Positions 26,864-35,593 are shown, counted from the stretch's first letter. The stretch is DNA of 64,000 nucleotides from Maridesulfovibrio salexigens DSM 2638 (GCF_000023445.1 NC_012881.1:2472501-2536500), one strand, 5' to 3'. Made by a program: numbers and translations. The notes: generated from the sequence alone by a model not told the origin.

Positions 26864-27075
26864 CTGTATCTCCTTTTCACTTTCAGCTTAAATTGAGTCA
26901 TGGATTGAATTGGCTTGAGCATACAGATCAACAAATTTAGCGCATTGATCCAGATCAACGGGACTGATTTATTACAGAAAAACAGACAGATCTAACTTTC
27001 AGCGAACTTTATCATTATAAGACAAACAAAAGACATCTCGGTCTCAATCATAAATCTTTATATTTACTTTTCTAA

Positions 27076-27104
27076 TGGACCAATCCCCACCTCTATCGTA
27101 TAAT
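27076..27104 (+). promoter_or_regulatory. Promoter upstream of the PAS protein gene
   Basis: Perfect -10 TATAAT (27099-27104) with a weak -35 TGGACC 17 bp upstream (27076-27081). Start about 27111, 28 nt before the GTG. Confidence 0.45.
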
Positions 27105-27138
27105 TTTGCTTAAATCATTCAACATTTAAGGATGTACC

Positions 27139-27870
27139 GTGAGAGAGAAGAAGCCAACATACGAAGAACTGGAGCAGCGTGTGGCTGAACTGGAAAGGCG
27201 CGAAGAACAAAACGAATGCCTTAATTCAGTTCATTTCTTTTTGGATGCCAACACAAAATCCTCTCTTGTCATGGACATTCTCTTCGATTCCATCCTCAGT
27301 GGAATTATCATTGTAGATGCTGAAGAATTCACCATTGTTGAAGTCAATAGCACAGCCCTTGAAATGCTGGGACGCAACAAGAATGAGGTAATCGGCAAGG
27401 TATGCCATAACTTTGTATGCCCTGCGGAACGCGGAAAATGTCCTATTGCTGACCTTGGGCAGACTGTGGATATGTCTGAACGAATCCTACTCACGGCTAA
27501 ATCCGGCAATCGCAATATCCTCAAGACTGTCAAAACCCTTAATATTAAGGATAAAAACTACTATATCGAAAGTTTCATCGACATAACCGACCAAAAGAAA
27601 GCTGAACTGGATAAAGAAGAACTCATTAAAGAACTTTCGGAAGCCCTTGAAAAGGTGAAAGTACTCAGTGGACTTATGCCTATCTGCGCTAAATGTAAAA
27701 AAATACGAGATGACAAAGGCTATTGGAATAATCTTGAATCATTTATTGAGAAGTACTCCGAGGCATCATTCAGCCACGGACTCTGCCCGGAATGCTCAGA
27801 TGAAATGTATGGCGATCAGCAGTGGTATATCAAGGGCAAAGAAAAACGGAAGAAAAACAAAAAAGATTAG
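27139..27870 (+). CDS. PAS-domain protein with C-terminal CxxC module
   Basis: 243 aa, GTG start behind AAGG. A short coiled coil (residues 1-25, YEELEQRVAELERREEQ) leads to a PAS domain at about 38-150 (FDSILSGIIIVDAEEFTIVE, RNKNEVIGKVCHNFVCP with Cys residues). Then a helix (KAELDKEELIKELSEALEK) and a terminal module PICAKCKKIRDDKGYW ... HGLCPECSDEMYG with two CxxC pairs, seen repeatedly in Desulfovibrio signalling proteins and probably metal-binding. There is no kinase or output domain, so it may act by protein contact. It is followed by a terminator. Confidence 0.8.
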   Translation: MREKKPTYEELEQRVAELERREEQNECLNSVHFFLDANTKSSLVMDILFDSILSGIIIVDAEEFTIVEVNSTALEMLGRNKNEVIGKVCHNFVCPAERGKCPIADLGQTVDMSERILLTAKSGNRNILKTVKTLNIKDKNYYIESFIDITDQKKAELDKEELIKELSEALEKVKVLSGLMPICAKCKKIRDDKGYWNNLESFIEKYSEASFSHGLCPECSDEMYGDQQWYIKGKEKRKKNKKD

Positions 27871-27878
27871 AAATCCAT

Positions 27879-27924
27879 AAAAAAACGGACACAAGCTCAA
27901 AAGCATGTGTCCGTTTTTTTTGTT
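27879..27924. terminator. Bidirectional terminator
   Basis: 13-bp stem AAAAACGGACACA/TGTGTCCGTTTTT with T runs on both strands between the PAS gene and the convergent FTR gene. Confidence 0.9.
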
Positions 27925-27937
27925 TTAACAAAAAGGC

Positions 27938-28321
27938 CTAGTTGGGCAACTTGCGATGCATCTTTTCCGGAGCCGGATCAGCGATATCGCCATAAGTCTG
28001 TCGACCTTCGTGGTCTTCCGGAAGATGCTCAGTTACAGGCATGCCTTCCGCATTAACAAACAGCATACAGTGACAGTACTTGTAGGTCTTCATGTCCGAG
28101 CAGGGACAAAGCCATTCACGCTCGGCAACCGCCTGCTGTTTGTCCGGATAAAAACGGCAGGGACAGAGGGGGCGTTTAAGATCATCAAGATGCATGGCCA
28201 GACCGGTGGTCACAGCATCGGAAACATCCTTCATGGGATGAAGGTTCAGTCCGGTACGTTCACAATACTTCTCCACATAATTGGAGATCAATTTTACACT
28301 TTTTTCAGTAGGCTGAGACAA
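27938..28321 (-). CDS. Ferredoxin:thioredoxin reductase catalytic subunit
   Basis: 127 aa. The catalytic-chain Cys pattern is complete: RPLCPCRFYPDK, WLCPCSDMK, YKYCHCMLF, ligating a 4Fe-4S cluster next to the redox disulfide. It passes electrons from ferredoxin to thioredoxin one at a time. The plant-type variable subunit is absent, as usual in anaerobic bacteria. I start at a TTG (28321) 6 nt after AAGGTG; a GTG 9 nt earlier is possible. No ferredoxin or thioredoxin gene is adjacent. Confidence 0.88.
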   Translation of the reverse strand: MSQPTEKSVKLISNYVEKYCERTGLNLHPMKDVSDAVTTGLAMHLDDLKRPLCPCRFYPDKQQAVAEREWLCPCSDMKTYKYCHCMLFVNAEGMPVTEHLPEDHEGRQTYGDIADPAPEKMHRKLPN

Positions 28322-28356
28322 TGCTATCACCTTATATATTGATATTTTAATACAAA

Positions 28357-28397
28357 TTACGCACTACGAAAGACTAGTGGAATTTCTTAGTGCGTAA
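28357..28397 (-). terminator. Imperfect inverted repeat between HAD and FTR genes
   Basis: 15-bp arms with one mismatch (core TTACGCACTA/TAGTGCGTAA) 27 bp upstream of the FTR start and 83 bp past the HAD stop. The following minus-strand tract is only partly T-rich, so it is either a terminator for the HAD gene or an operator for the FTR gene. Confidence 0.4.
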
Positions 28398-28479
28398 GCA
28401 ACGGCTAATTAACATTCATTGCGAGATAATGAAAGTGATTAATTGCCGTATAAAATTTCTTAAATAATATTTCAGACTA

Positions 28480-29181
28480 TTAACGCGTCAACAATGGCAA
28501 TAATTCTCCTGCCTTGCTGATTTCAACATACTCGCGACCACAGAGATCATCTTCACATACGACCTCATGAACCCAGGTAGTATGAAATGGAATATGTACA
28601 GCCCTTCCGCCAATACCCACAACCGGAAGAATGTCTGATTTAACAGAATTACCGACCATGAGAAATTCATCATGACGAATGCTGTGCTTATGCAGAATAC
28701 GCTCGTAAGCAGCCTCATCCTTCTCGGCAAGAATCTCAATGTGATCAAAATACACAGACATGCCGGAAAGACTTATTTTGCGTTGCTGTTCAGCCACATC
28801 ACCCTTGGTAATCATTAGCAACTCATAGTCACTTCCCAAAGTGCGCAGCACCTCTTCAACTCCTGCAATAGGTTCCACAGGAGCTGTCAGCATCGCCCTT
28901 CCAACAGCAATTATATGTTCAATCTCAGAACTTTTTATCTTATCAGGAGCCGCTATGTTTGCCGCCTCAATCATGGAAATAACAAAACACTTTACCCCGT
29001 ACCCAAAGACGGCAACGTTTCGGGACTGAGTCTTCTCCAAAATCCGCGTAAACTCTTCTGCCGGTATATATGCAGACATCATTTCTGCAATTTCAGCCTT
29101 GGCCCGGTCAAAAAAAGGTTCATTTACCCACAAAGTATCGTCAGCATCGAAGGCCACCGCCCTTACTTTTCCATGAAACAT
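28480..29181 (-). CDS. HAD-superfamily hydrolase
   Basis: 233 aa. Motif I VRAVAFDADDTLWVNEPFFD (nucleophile Asp), motif II LLMITKGD, motif III Lys in AEKDEAAYERIL, and motif IV EFLMVGNSVKSDILPVVGIGG are all present, with a helical cap at about 20-90. Putative phosphatase; substrate cannot be inferred. AAGGAG precedes the ATG. Its neighbours do not suggest a pathway. Confidence 0.85.
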   Translation of the reverse strand: MFHGKVRAVAFDADDTLWVNEPFFDRAKAEIAEMMSAYIPAEEFTRILEKTQSRNVAVFGYGVKCFVISMIEAANIAAPDKIKSSEIEHIIAVGRAMLTAPVEPIAGVEEVLRTLGSDYELLMITKGDVAEQQRKISLSGMSVYFDHIEILAEKDEAAYERILHKHSIRHDEFLMVGNSVKSDILPVVGIGGRAVHIPFHTTWVHEVVCEDDLCGREYVEISKAGELLPLLTR

Positions 29182-29299
29182 TACTTTCTCCTTGCAGGAA
29201 AACTAAGTACTGACCTGCTACAAGTCAAATATGAATTTTTAGGACAGATCTGATCTCATCGGCTTCAAAATTTCATCCAAACACAAAAGAAGCACATCT

Positions 29300-30223
29300 T
29301 TAATCAAAGCGGTATAAATAGCGCAGCTCACAAACATCGTGCCCGGTATCTCCTAACGAATCTTTCTGCATTTCAAATCCTAATGCTTTGTAGAGCGAGA
29401 TAGCCTCGCGCAGTTCACCTGTAGTTTCGAGATAACAGGCCTCATAGCCAAAGTTTCGAGCAAATTCCAATGCCATGAGAACCAGCCTCCTGCCCAGCCC
29501 CCTACCACGACACTCAGAAGTAAAATACATTTTCTGCAACTCACAGACATTACCACTACCGCCCTGCAAGGCAGCAACACCGCCTCCGCCAACAACCTGC
29601 CCCTTGTACTCAACCACCCAATAACGCGAGCCTTTATCAGCATACACACTACTCATATGATCAACCGAAGGATCACCCACAGCAAAGCCGTCCTCGGCGC
29701 GCAAACCATACTCCTCCGAAACAAGACGTATAACACGTGCAACGGCATGATCGTCCGCAGCCGTTATGGGACGTATGTAAAACCCTTCCTGTAATCGGCT
29801 ATAACGGAGCGCTTTGGCATAAGACTGCAACCCCCGCCCTACTATCTCTCGCTCATGAGCACCAAGCATTCCCAGAGCGCACCCGACCTGATCGTCGGCT
29901 TCCGCATGCACCAAAGAAACTCGCTCCCTGCCTGCGTCAGTGATGAACACATCTTTAGCCCTGCGATCCGCATCATTTGACTTAAATTCCACAAGACCTT
30001 GATTTCCCAGTGTCTTGAGAGCCCGACTCGCATTGGACTTATCTATAAGCAACAAGTCAGCCACTTCCTGAACAGAAAGAGACTCAACAGTTGATAATTC
30101 AATAAGCGAATGTATCTCAGACACGCTTAGCCCTTGCGAACACGCTCGGTTTGCAACCAACTTCCACTCACGTGCAAGACTACGTGAATATTGCCTTATC
30201 TGTCGGACTTGATCCTTGTTCAT
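29300..30223 (-). CDS. MarR-family regulator fused to GNAT acetyltransferase
   Basis: 307 aa. Residues 1-145 are a MarR winged helix (LSVSEIHSLIELSTVESLSV, DLLLIDKSNASRALKTLGNQ, wing DADRRAKDVFITDAGRE). Residues 150-307 are a GNAT domain (YIRPITAADDHAVARVIRL, YFTSECRGRGLGRRLVLMAL with the acetyl-CoA loop, ATGELREAISLYKALGFEM-like end). This pairing is a known architecture, in which ligand or acetyl-CoA sensing may control DNA binding. The gene begins at the ATG at 30223 with GGGAG, directly below a 39-bp perfect palindrome that is its likely operator. Confidence 0.9.
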   Translation of the reverse strand: MNKDQVRQIRQYSRSLAREWKLVANRACSQGLSVSEIHSLIELSTVESLSVQEVADLLLIDKSNASRALKTLGNQGLVEFKSNDADRRAKDVFITDAGRERVSLVHAEADDQVGCALGMLGAHEREIVGRGLQSYAKALRYSRLQEGFYIRPITAADDHAVARVIRLVSEEYGLRAEDGFAVGDPSVDHMSSVYADKGSRYWVVEYKGQVVGGGGVAALQGGSGNVCELQKMYFTSECRGRGLGRRLVLMALEFARNFGYEACYLETTGELREAISLYKALGFEMQKDSLGDTGHDVCELRYLYRFD

Positions 30224-30233
30224 TTTTGCTCCC

Positions 30234-30272
30234 TTTAAATATTTAGTTGCGATACGCAACTAAATATTTAAA
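30234..30272. promoter_or_regulatory. 39-bp perfect palindrome, probable MarR operator
   Basis: 18-bp arms (TTTAAATATTTAGTTGCG and its exact complement) around ATA. It touches the SD of the MarR-GNAT gene (GGGAG at 30229-30233). In RNA the same sequence could fold into a hairpin next to the SD. Confidence 0.8.
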
Positions 30273-30345
30273 GCAGCACTGTGTGTCAAGCAACATTTCT
30301 TAAAGAGAATTAATCAGAAGGCATCGGCAATACACTGTAATAAAC

Positions 30346-30386
30346 AAAAAAATGGCACAAGTCTTCATTCCTGCGCCATTAAAAAC
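30346..30386 (-). terminator. Terminator after the flavin/ferredoxin gene
   Basis: Arms ATGGCACA/TGCGCCAT (one mismatch) with a seven-A run on the left, i.e. U tract on the minus strand, about 30 bp past the stop at 30414. Confidence 0.6.
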
Positions 30387-30413
30387 GTTCCTACGAACAT
30401 GAAATATTGTTTT

Positions 30414-31094
30414 TTAAATTGTCTGAGAAAAATCTATCGCTTCAACCGGACAGACCAGCATGCAGCTTCCACATTCATCACAGCGGGAGCCGTCAACCCG
30501 GTAGACATCTCCCGGAACAATCGCCTTGAAGGTACATGCTCCTAGGCATTCCCCGCAGGCAATACATTTTTCAGGGTTTATGCGCCCCCCGGCTTCATTA
30601 AACCCCTCACCGCCAAAAGCAAAACGAGTTCGCAAAAGTTTATGATCGCGATGCTCCATTTCAAAATCGAAGTCAAATATTTCGCCTTTGCCCTTGTGTA
30701 CACAAAACAAACGGATGGCAGGGTAACGTTCGTGATCCTCAAGCACATATTTATGGATCGGATTTCCGGCTTCAGCTTTTGCGCGCAATTCATCCATGGA
30801 AACTTCACGGGCTTCCCCGGTAATTCTCAAAGTGTACCCCGGAGGAAAATAAGGCTGACCATCGCTGTTCTTTCCTTCCTTGCGGCTGGTGGGATAAATT
30901 CCGCACATGGAAACTTGGGGATTGGATTTAAGCTGGCGGTAAAAAGGCTTTACATTCATTGTCAGAAAATAAATCCCTTCATCATCCCCGCCGCAAAAAC
31001 TGATTATCCGGCTATGCATTTTTCCACCATCAAGGGTGGTAACAGACAGGCAACCTATCTTCTCAGCCGCTTGAGTAATATCTTTCAAAGTCAT
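30414..31094 (-). CDS. Flavin split-barrel (PNPOx-like) protein fused to a 2[4Fe-4S] ferredoxin
   Basis: 226 aa. Residues 1-150 are a pyridoxamine oxidase-like split barrel (GCLSVTTLDGGKMHSRIISF, GIYFLTMNVKPFYRQLKSNP, GYTLRITGEAREVSMDELRA), a fold that usually binds FMN. Residues 175-222 hold two ferredoxin motifs, CIACGECLGACTFKAI and CDECGSCMLVCPVEAI. The fusion implies electron transfer from ferredoxin-like clusters to a flavin; the acceptor is unknown. GGAG SD. The AraC-type regulator just upstream on the same strand probably controls it. Confidence 0.85.
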   Translation of the reverse strand: MTLKDITQAAEKIGCLSVTTLDGGKMHSRIISFCGGDDEGIYFLTMNVKPFYRQLKSNPQVSMCGIYPTSRKEGKNSDGQPYFPPGYTLRITGEAREVSMDELRAKAEAGNPIHKYVLEDHERYPAIRLFCVHKGKGEIFDFDFEMEHRDHKLLRTRFAFGGEGFNEAGGRINPEKCIACGECLGACTFKAIVPGDVYRVDGSRCDECGSCMLVCPVEAIDFSQTI

Positions 31095-31166
31095 GAATTA
31101 TCTCCTTTCTGCAAAAATTAACTGCAAAAAAGGTTAACCCATGATCGCTTTTAAACGAAGGTGATT

Positions 31167-32057
31167 TTATACCAATTGCTGGTACTTTCCTCTTACATGC
31201 TCCCGGAAAACAGATGGAGTAAATCCGGTCTCACGCTTAAAAAACCTGCCAAAATATGAGGGATCTTCAAATTTAAGTTCATAGCAGATTTCTGAAACAT
31301 TCTTATCGGAATTAGCCAGCATACGTTTGGCAGTATTGATCAACTCATTACGGACAATCTGCCCCGGAGTCATACTGGTAACTTCTTTGATCACAGCGCT
31401 AAGCCTGCTCACACTGACATTCATTCTTTCCGCATAATCCTGAACCCGTAACTGAGGACTATGGTGAGCTGAAACAAGTTTTTTGAATTCCCTGACCATA
31501 GGATTTTCCACCCGTGCACCTGGCCGCTGCATCCTGTCGGCAAACATACGCTGCAAACAAACCATAAGTATGTGGAAATATGACCGCAATACAGTTTCAA
31601 ACCCCGGCTTTTTAGAACTGAATTCCCGACAAAGACTAGACATCACGCTGCCCAGCTCGGCTTTCTGATCAGTTGAAAGCATGAACATTGGGGAATTGAT
31701 TACGCTATTGAAAAATTCAAGTTCATAAGCACTATGGATAGGCGCTTCCGGTGACTTGAGAAAGTCATCGGTAAAAACCATTACAAAACCGTCCACAATA
31801 TTTTCAGGATTCCATAGGTGTAATTGCCCGGGGGATACGAAATACAAAGAACCGGGAATAATGTCATAGGTCTCAAAATCAATAACGCAACTGCCACTAC
31901 CGGCAGAAACGTAATGGACTACATAAAATTCATGTAAATGCGCTTCCTGAACATCACTGATAGGGCAGCCTGTCCCATCAGTGAACGGATATATTTTAAA
32001 ATTAGACTCAATGCCCATGAATTCTTCTGCTTTATGCACGGTATGGTTCTCTTTCAT
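31167..32057 (-). CDS. AraC-family regulator with cupin sensor
   Basis: 296 aa. The N-terminal cupin (EAHLHEFYVVHYVSAGSGSC, PGSLYFVSPGQLHLWNPE) senses a small molecule; the C-terminal HTH pair reads LRVQDYAERMNVSVSRLSAV and KNVSEICYELKFEDPSYFGR, ending FKRETGFTPSVFRE. There is no strong SD at the ATG at 32057; an ATG 13 codons in is an alternative. It sits 72 bp upstream of the flavin/ferredoxin gene in the same direction. Confidence 0.88.
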   Translation of the reverse strand: MKENHTVHKAEEFMGIESNFKIYPFTDGTGCPISDVQEAHLHEFYVVHYVSAGSGSCVIDFETYDIIPGSLYFVSPGQLHLWNPENIVDGFVMVFTDDFLKSPEAPIHSAYELEFFNSVINSPMFMLSTDQKAELGSVMSSLCREFSSKKPGFETVLRSYFHILMVCLQRMFADRMQRPGARVENPMVREFKKLVSAHHSPQLRVQDYAERMNVSVSRLSAVIKEVTSMTPGQIVRNELINTAKRMLANSDKNVSEICYELKFEDPSYFGRFFKRETGFTPSVFREHVRGKYQQLV

Positions 32058-32242
32058 AGCAGCTGAGTATCACCAGCAATAACTATACATCAAGGATAAA
32101 AACGCGCTCATCAAACGGCATTATCCGAACGTCCAGATAACCCAGTCTTAATTTTGAGAATTAAATACTGACTTTACACATAAAAACGGATAAGGTTTAC
32201 CTGTAAAACACAATTTAACCTTGCAGACCCAATAAAATTATA

Positions 32243-33106
32243 ATGAAACACCTATTTTCACTCATTATTTATTTATCATTGGTTATCCCTGCACCGGTTC
32301 AGGCTAAAAACGTCATCAACTGGTATCATGCGGACTTTCCTCCTTCGAGCATTATGTGCGGAGAAATGAAAGGAAAAGGGCATGAGAACTATCTGGAAGA
32401 TAAACTTCAAAAAGCCCTGCCAGAATACCAACACTTTGAGCACATAGCCAACTACGGACGTATTTTAAAACAGCTTTCTGAAAACAACGGTTGTTGTGTG
32501 ACGCTGCTGAAGACAAAGGAACGTGAAAAATTCATTGAATTCAGCAATCCGATAATGCCTTATATTTCCAACGGGATTATTACCCTTAAATCCAAATTAG
32601 ACGCCTTTAGGCCTTTCATTGATGAAGAGGGGTACATCTCAATAAAAGACCTGTTCGATTCCTCTTCCATGCGTATGGGAATCTCCATGGGACGCCGTTA
32701 CGGAGGCATGGTAGATAATATTGTAGATAACAATAAAAAATCAAAAAAAATAAAAGTTCACTACAAAATGGACTTGCTTGAAACACTGGTAAAAAATATT
32801 CAGGCCAACCGAACCATTGACTATGCCATAGGCTTTCCCCACGAATTGCAGTGGCTTATCTCTCAAGGCCTTATTGAGGATAAATTTATTTTCATCCCCA
32901 TACGCGAGATGCCCGAATACGTTCTCAGCTACGTAGGCTGTACCAAGAACAAATGGGGCAAAAGAATCATCAATAAAGTCAACGACATCATCAACGGGCA
33001 ATACGAAGAACAATATAAAAAACAATACCAGCAGTATCTCCCCAAAGATATGATCGAATTGCATGATAAGTGTTCATCAAATATCTTCCCATTGAAAAGT
33101 AATTGA
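32243..33106 (+). CDS. Periplasmic solute-binding-protein-like protein
   Basis: 287 aa with signal peptide (KHLFSLIIYLSLVIPAPVQA). The body is of the extracellular family 3-like class without transporter partners: INWYHADFPPSSIMCGEMKG, NGCCVTLLKTKEREKFIEFS, and the MRMGISMGRRYGG lobe. CGEMKGKGHENYLEDKL replaces the usual ligand-binding consensus, so it may be a sensor-associated binding protein. No permease or ATPase lies next to it. Moderately AT-rich. Confidence 0.7.
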   Translation: MKHLFSLIIYLSLVIPAPVQAKNVINWYHADFPPSSIMCGEMKGKGHENYLEDKLQKALPEYQHFEHIANYGRILKQLSENNGCCVTLLKTKEREKFIEFSNPIMPYISNGIITLKSKLDAFRPFIDEEGYISIKDLFDSSSMRMGISMGRRYGGMVDNIVDNNKKSKKIKVHYKMDLLETLVKNIQANRTIDYAIGFPHELQWLISQGLIEDKFIFIPIREMPEYVLSYVGCTKNKWGKRIINKVNDIINGQYEEQYKKQYQQYLPKDMIELHDKCSSNIFPLKSN

Positions 33107-33173
33107 TTTTACTTAAATTTATCATATAATTAATCCGAAAAAACGGTCCTATACCGAAAACAAGGGAGTAATT

Positions 33174-33551
33174 ATGGGAATTCTTGATGGTTTAATGGGC
33201 AATGCCTCTGAAATAGATATTGATGATGTACAGGAAGAACTCTCCCCCATACTGGGAGATAGCGAAAAAGTAGAACGAGCCTTTAAAGTCATCCGCGACA
33301 TGTATGTTTTTACCTCCGGAAGACTTATTCTTATTGATAAACAAGGGCTGACCGGTAAAAAAGTTGAGTACTTATCTATTCCCTACAAATCCATCTCCAA
33401 CTTTTCCGTGGAAACTGCAGGCCATTTTGACATGGACTCGGAACTGAAAATGTGGGTTTCCGGACGTCGTGAGCCTATCTCCAAAGAGCTGAAGAAAGGC
33501 AGCGATGTTGTAGGCATCCAAAAACTGCTTGCAAATAAGATTCTGAGATAA
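33174..33551 (+). CDS. Bacterial PH-domain protein
   Basis: 125 aa, cytoplasmic. It matches the bacterial PH-like fold: DVQEELSPILGDSEKVERAF, YVFTSGRLILIDKQGLTGKK, VEYLSIPYKSISNFSVETAG, LKMWVSGRREPISKELKKG. Function of the family is undefined (stress response or protein binding). GGAG SD before the ATG; a terminator follows at 33593. Confidence 0.85.
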   Translation: MGILDGLMGNASEIDIDDVQEELSPILGDSEKVERAFKVIRDMYVFTSGRLILIDKQGLTGKKVEYLSIPYKSISNFSVETAGHFDMDSELKMWVSGRREPISKELKKGSDVVGIQKLLANKILR

Positions 33552-33592
33552 CACTCTATCTTAAGCCACTGATTATGCTTTATCAGCAATTT

Positions 33593-33622
33593 GAGCCTGC
33601 CCCAATCCGGCAGGCTCTTTTT
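33593..33622 (+). terminator. Terminator after the PH-domain gene
   Basis: GAGCCTGCC/GGCAGGCTC hairpin followed by five Ts. Confidence 0.9.
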
Positions 33623-33703
33623 ATGTCCGATTAAACTTGATTCCCGCCCCTCGAATCCATACACTCTGCCGCACAAATAAAAAATGATCACAAGGAAAAT
33701 ATA

Positions 33704-35542
33704 ATGGGATACAAAAACACCAAAGAATGCCTTGATGCACTTGAAGCCAAAGGCGATCTGCTACGCATAGATCAGGAAATTAACCCGAATATTGAAGCCG
33801 GGGTTATCCAAAGGCGTATATTTCAAGCGGGTGGCCCTGCCCTGCTCTTCACTAATGTGAAAGGCTGCAAATTTCCAATGGCCGCCAATATCTTCGGCAC
33901 CAAAGAAAGATTGCATTTCATTTTCCGCGATACCATCGAAACCGTGGAACGGCTCATGAAGCTGAAAATGTATCCCATGGAAGCCATAAAAAAGCCGTGG
34001 CAATACCTCGGTGCACCGCGCACAGCATATCACACCATGCCGCGTAAACTTTCCGAAGGTCCGGTAACCGCCAACGAGACCACCCTTGCCCAGCTACCGC
34101 AGCTCAAATCATGGCCTATGGATGGGGGGGCATTTGTGACCCTGCCGCAGGTCTATTCCGAAAGCCCGGAAAACCCCGGATTCGCCGGTTCCAACATCGG
34201 CATGTACCGGGTGCAGATTTCAGGCAACGAATACAACAATACAGAAGTAGGCCTGCATTATCAGATTCACCGCGGCATAGGACATCATCATGCGCAGGCA
34301 CTGAAAAAAGGTGAGCAACTTAAGGTAAATATTGTTGTAGGCGGAGCACCGTCCATGAGCATTGCCGCTGTTATGCCGCTTCCTGAAGGACTTGCGGAAA
34401 TATTCTTTGCAGGAGCACTCGGCGGTCACCGCATCCCTATGGTCATGCGTCCTAACGGGCTGCCTGTCCCTGCTGAAGCGGACTTCTGCATCTGCGGAAC
34501 CATCAGCAATGAACAAAAGCCTGAAGGCCCCTTTGGTGACCACATCGGCTACTACAGCCTGACTCACGATTTTCCAGTACTCAAAGTTGATAAAGTGTAC
34601 CACCGCAGTGACGCCATCTGGCCTTTCACCACAGTAGGACGTCCGCCACAGGAAGATACCATGTTCGGTGACTTCATCCATGAACTGACATCTGAACTGG
34701 TGCCGTCAGTCTTTACCGGTGTACACGAAGTACATGCCGTGGACGTAGCCGGAGTACATCCGTTGCTGCTGGCAGTGGGCAGTGAGCGCTACGTACCCTA
34801 CGCTGAAGAGCGCCAGCCACAGGAATTGCTGACAAATGGAATGGCCTTACTGGGCAATACCCAGACAGCCCTTGCAAAATACCTTTTCATCGGTGCCAAA
34901 GAAGACATGGAGCATGGCGAGAACTGCCACAACATCCCGGTTTTCTTTAAACACATGCTTGAACGCGCCAATCTTAAGCGCGACCTGCATTTCATCACCA
35001 GAACCACAATCGACACTCTCGATTACTCCGGCATGGGCTTCAATGAAGGTTCCAAACTGATCTTCGCCGCTGCCGGATCGAAGAAACGAGAACTGGGCAC
35101 AGAACTCCCTAAACTGCCCACCCTGCCTGACGGCTTCGGTGAAGCTAAAATTTTCGCTCCCGGAATAATGATCCTCAAAGGCCGCAAAAGTGAGACGTCC
35201 AGAGGCGAACAGGATCCGCAGATGGAAAAACTCGGTGAAGCGCTCAGACACACCGACGGACTCGAAGGATTCCCCATGATCGTAGTTGTGGATGATCCTG
35301 ATTTTACTGCCATGAACTGGGAAAACTTCCTCTGGGTAACATTCACACGCTCCGACCCGGCAACCGATATTTACGGAGCCGGAGCTTTTACCAAGGCCAA
35401 ACATTGGGGAACAAAAAAATCTTTCATAATCGACGCCAGAATGAAAACATATCAGGCGCCTCCGCTTGATCCTGACCCGGAAGTGGAAAAACGGGTTGAT
35501 GCGCTGGCTGCGTCCGGCGGACCGCTTTATGGAATAATTTAA
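33704..35542 (+). CDS. UbiD-family decarboxylase
   Basis: 612 aa, longer than E. coli UbiD (497). UbiD-type enzymes use prenylated FMN to decarboxylate aromatic or unsaturated acids. Seen: LEAKGDLLRIDQEINPNIEA, AGGPALLFTNVKGCKFPMA, EVGLHYQIHRGIGHHHAQAL, GGAPSMSIAAVMPLPEGLAE, EGPFGDHIGYYSLTHDFPVL with the conserved Glu-x-x-x-x-x-Asp region, and TFTRSDPATDIYGAG. The length resembles the decarboxylase proposed for the futalosine menaquinone route, so a role in menaquinone is a fair guess, but no mqn gene or UbiX partner is beside it. Confidence 0.88.
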   Translation: MGYKNTKECLDALEAKGDLLRIDQEINPNIEAGVIQRRIFQAGGPALLFTNVKGCKFPMAANIFGTKERLHFIFRDTIETVERLMKLKMYPMEAIKKPWQYLGAPRTAYHTMPRKLSEGPVTANETTLAQLPQLKSWPMDGGAFVTLPQVYSESPENPGFAGSNIGMYRVQISGNEYNNTEVGLHYQIHRGIGHHHAQALKKGEQLKVNIVVGGAPSMSIAAVMPLPEGLAEIFFAGALGGHRIPMVMRPNGLPVPAEADFCICGTISNEQKPEGPFGDHIGYYSLTHDFPVLKVDKVYHRSDAIWPFTTVGRPPQEDTMFGDFIHELTSELVPSVFTGVHEVHAVDVAGVHPLLLAVGSERYVPYAEERQPQELLTNGMALLGNTQTALAKYLFIGAKEDMEHGENCHNIPVFFKHMLERANLKRDLHFITRTTIDTLDYSGMGFNEGSKLIFAAAGSKKRELGTELPKLPTLPDGFGEAKIFAPGIMILKGRKSETSRGEQDPQMEKLGEALRHTDGLEGFPMIVVVDDPDFTAMNWENFLWVTFTRSDPATDIYGAGAFTKAKHWGTKKSFIIDARMKTYQAPPLDPDPEVEKRVDALAASGGPLYGII

Positions 35543-35551
35543 TATAAAACA

Positions 35552-35592
35552 AAAATTCCCTCTTCAGCTCAACCCGCTGGAGAGGGAATTTT
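35552..35592. terminator. Bidirectional terminator
   Basis: 12-bp stem AAAATTCCCTCT/AGAGGGAATTTT with inner CAGC/GCTG pairing, between the convergent UbiD gene and SBP gene. Confidence 0.85.
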
Positions 35593-35593
35593 C

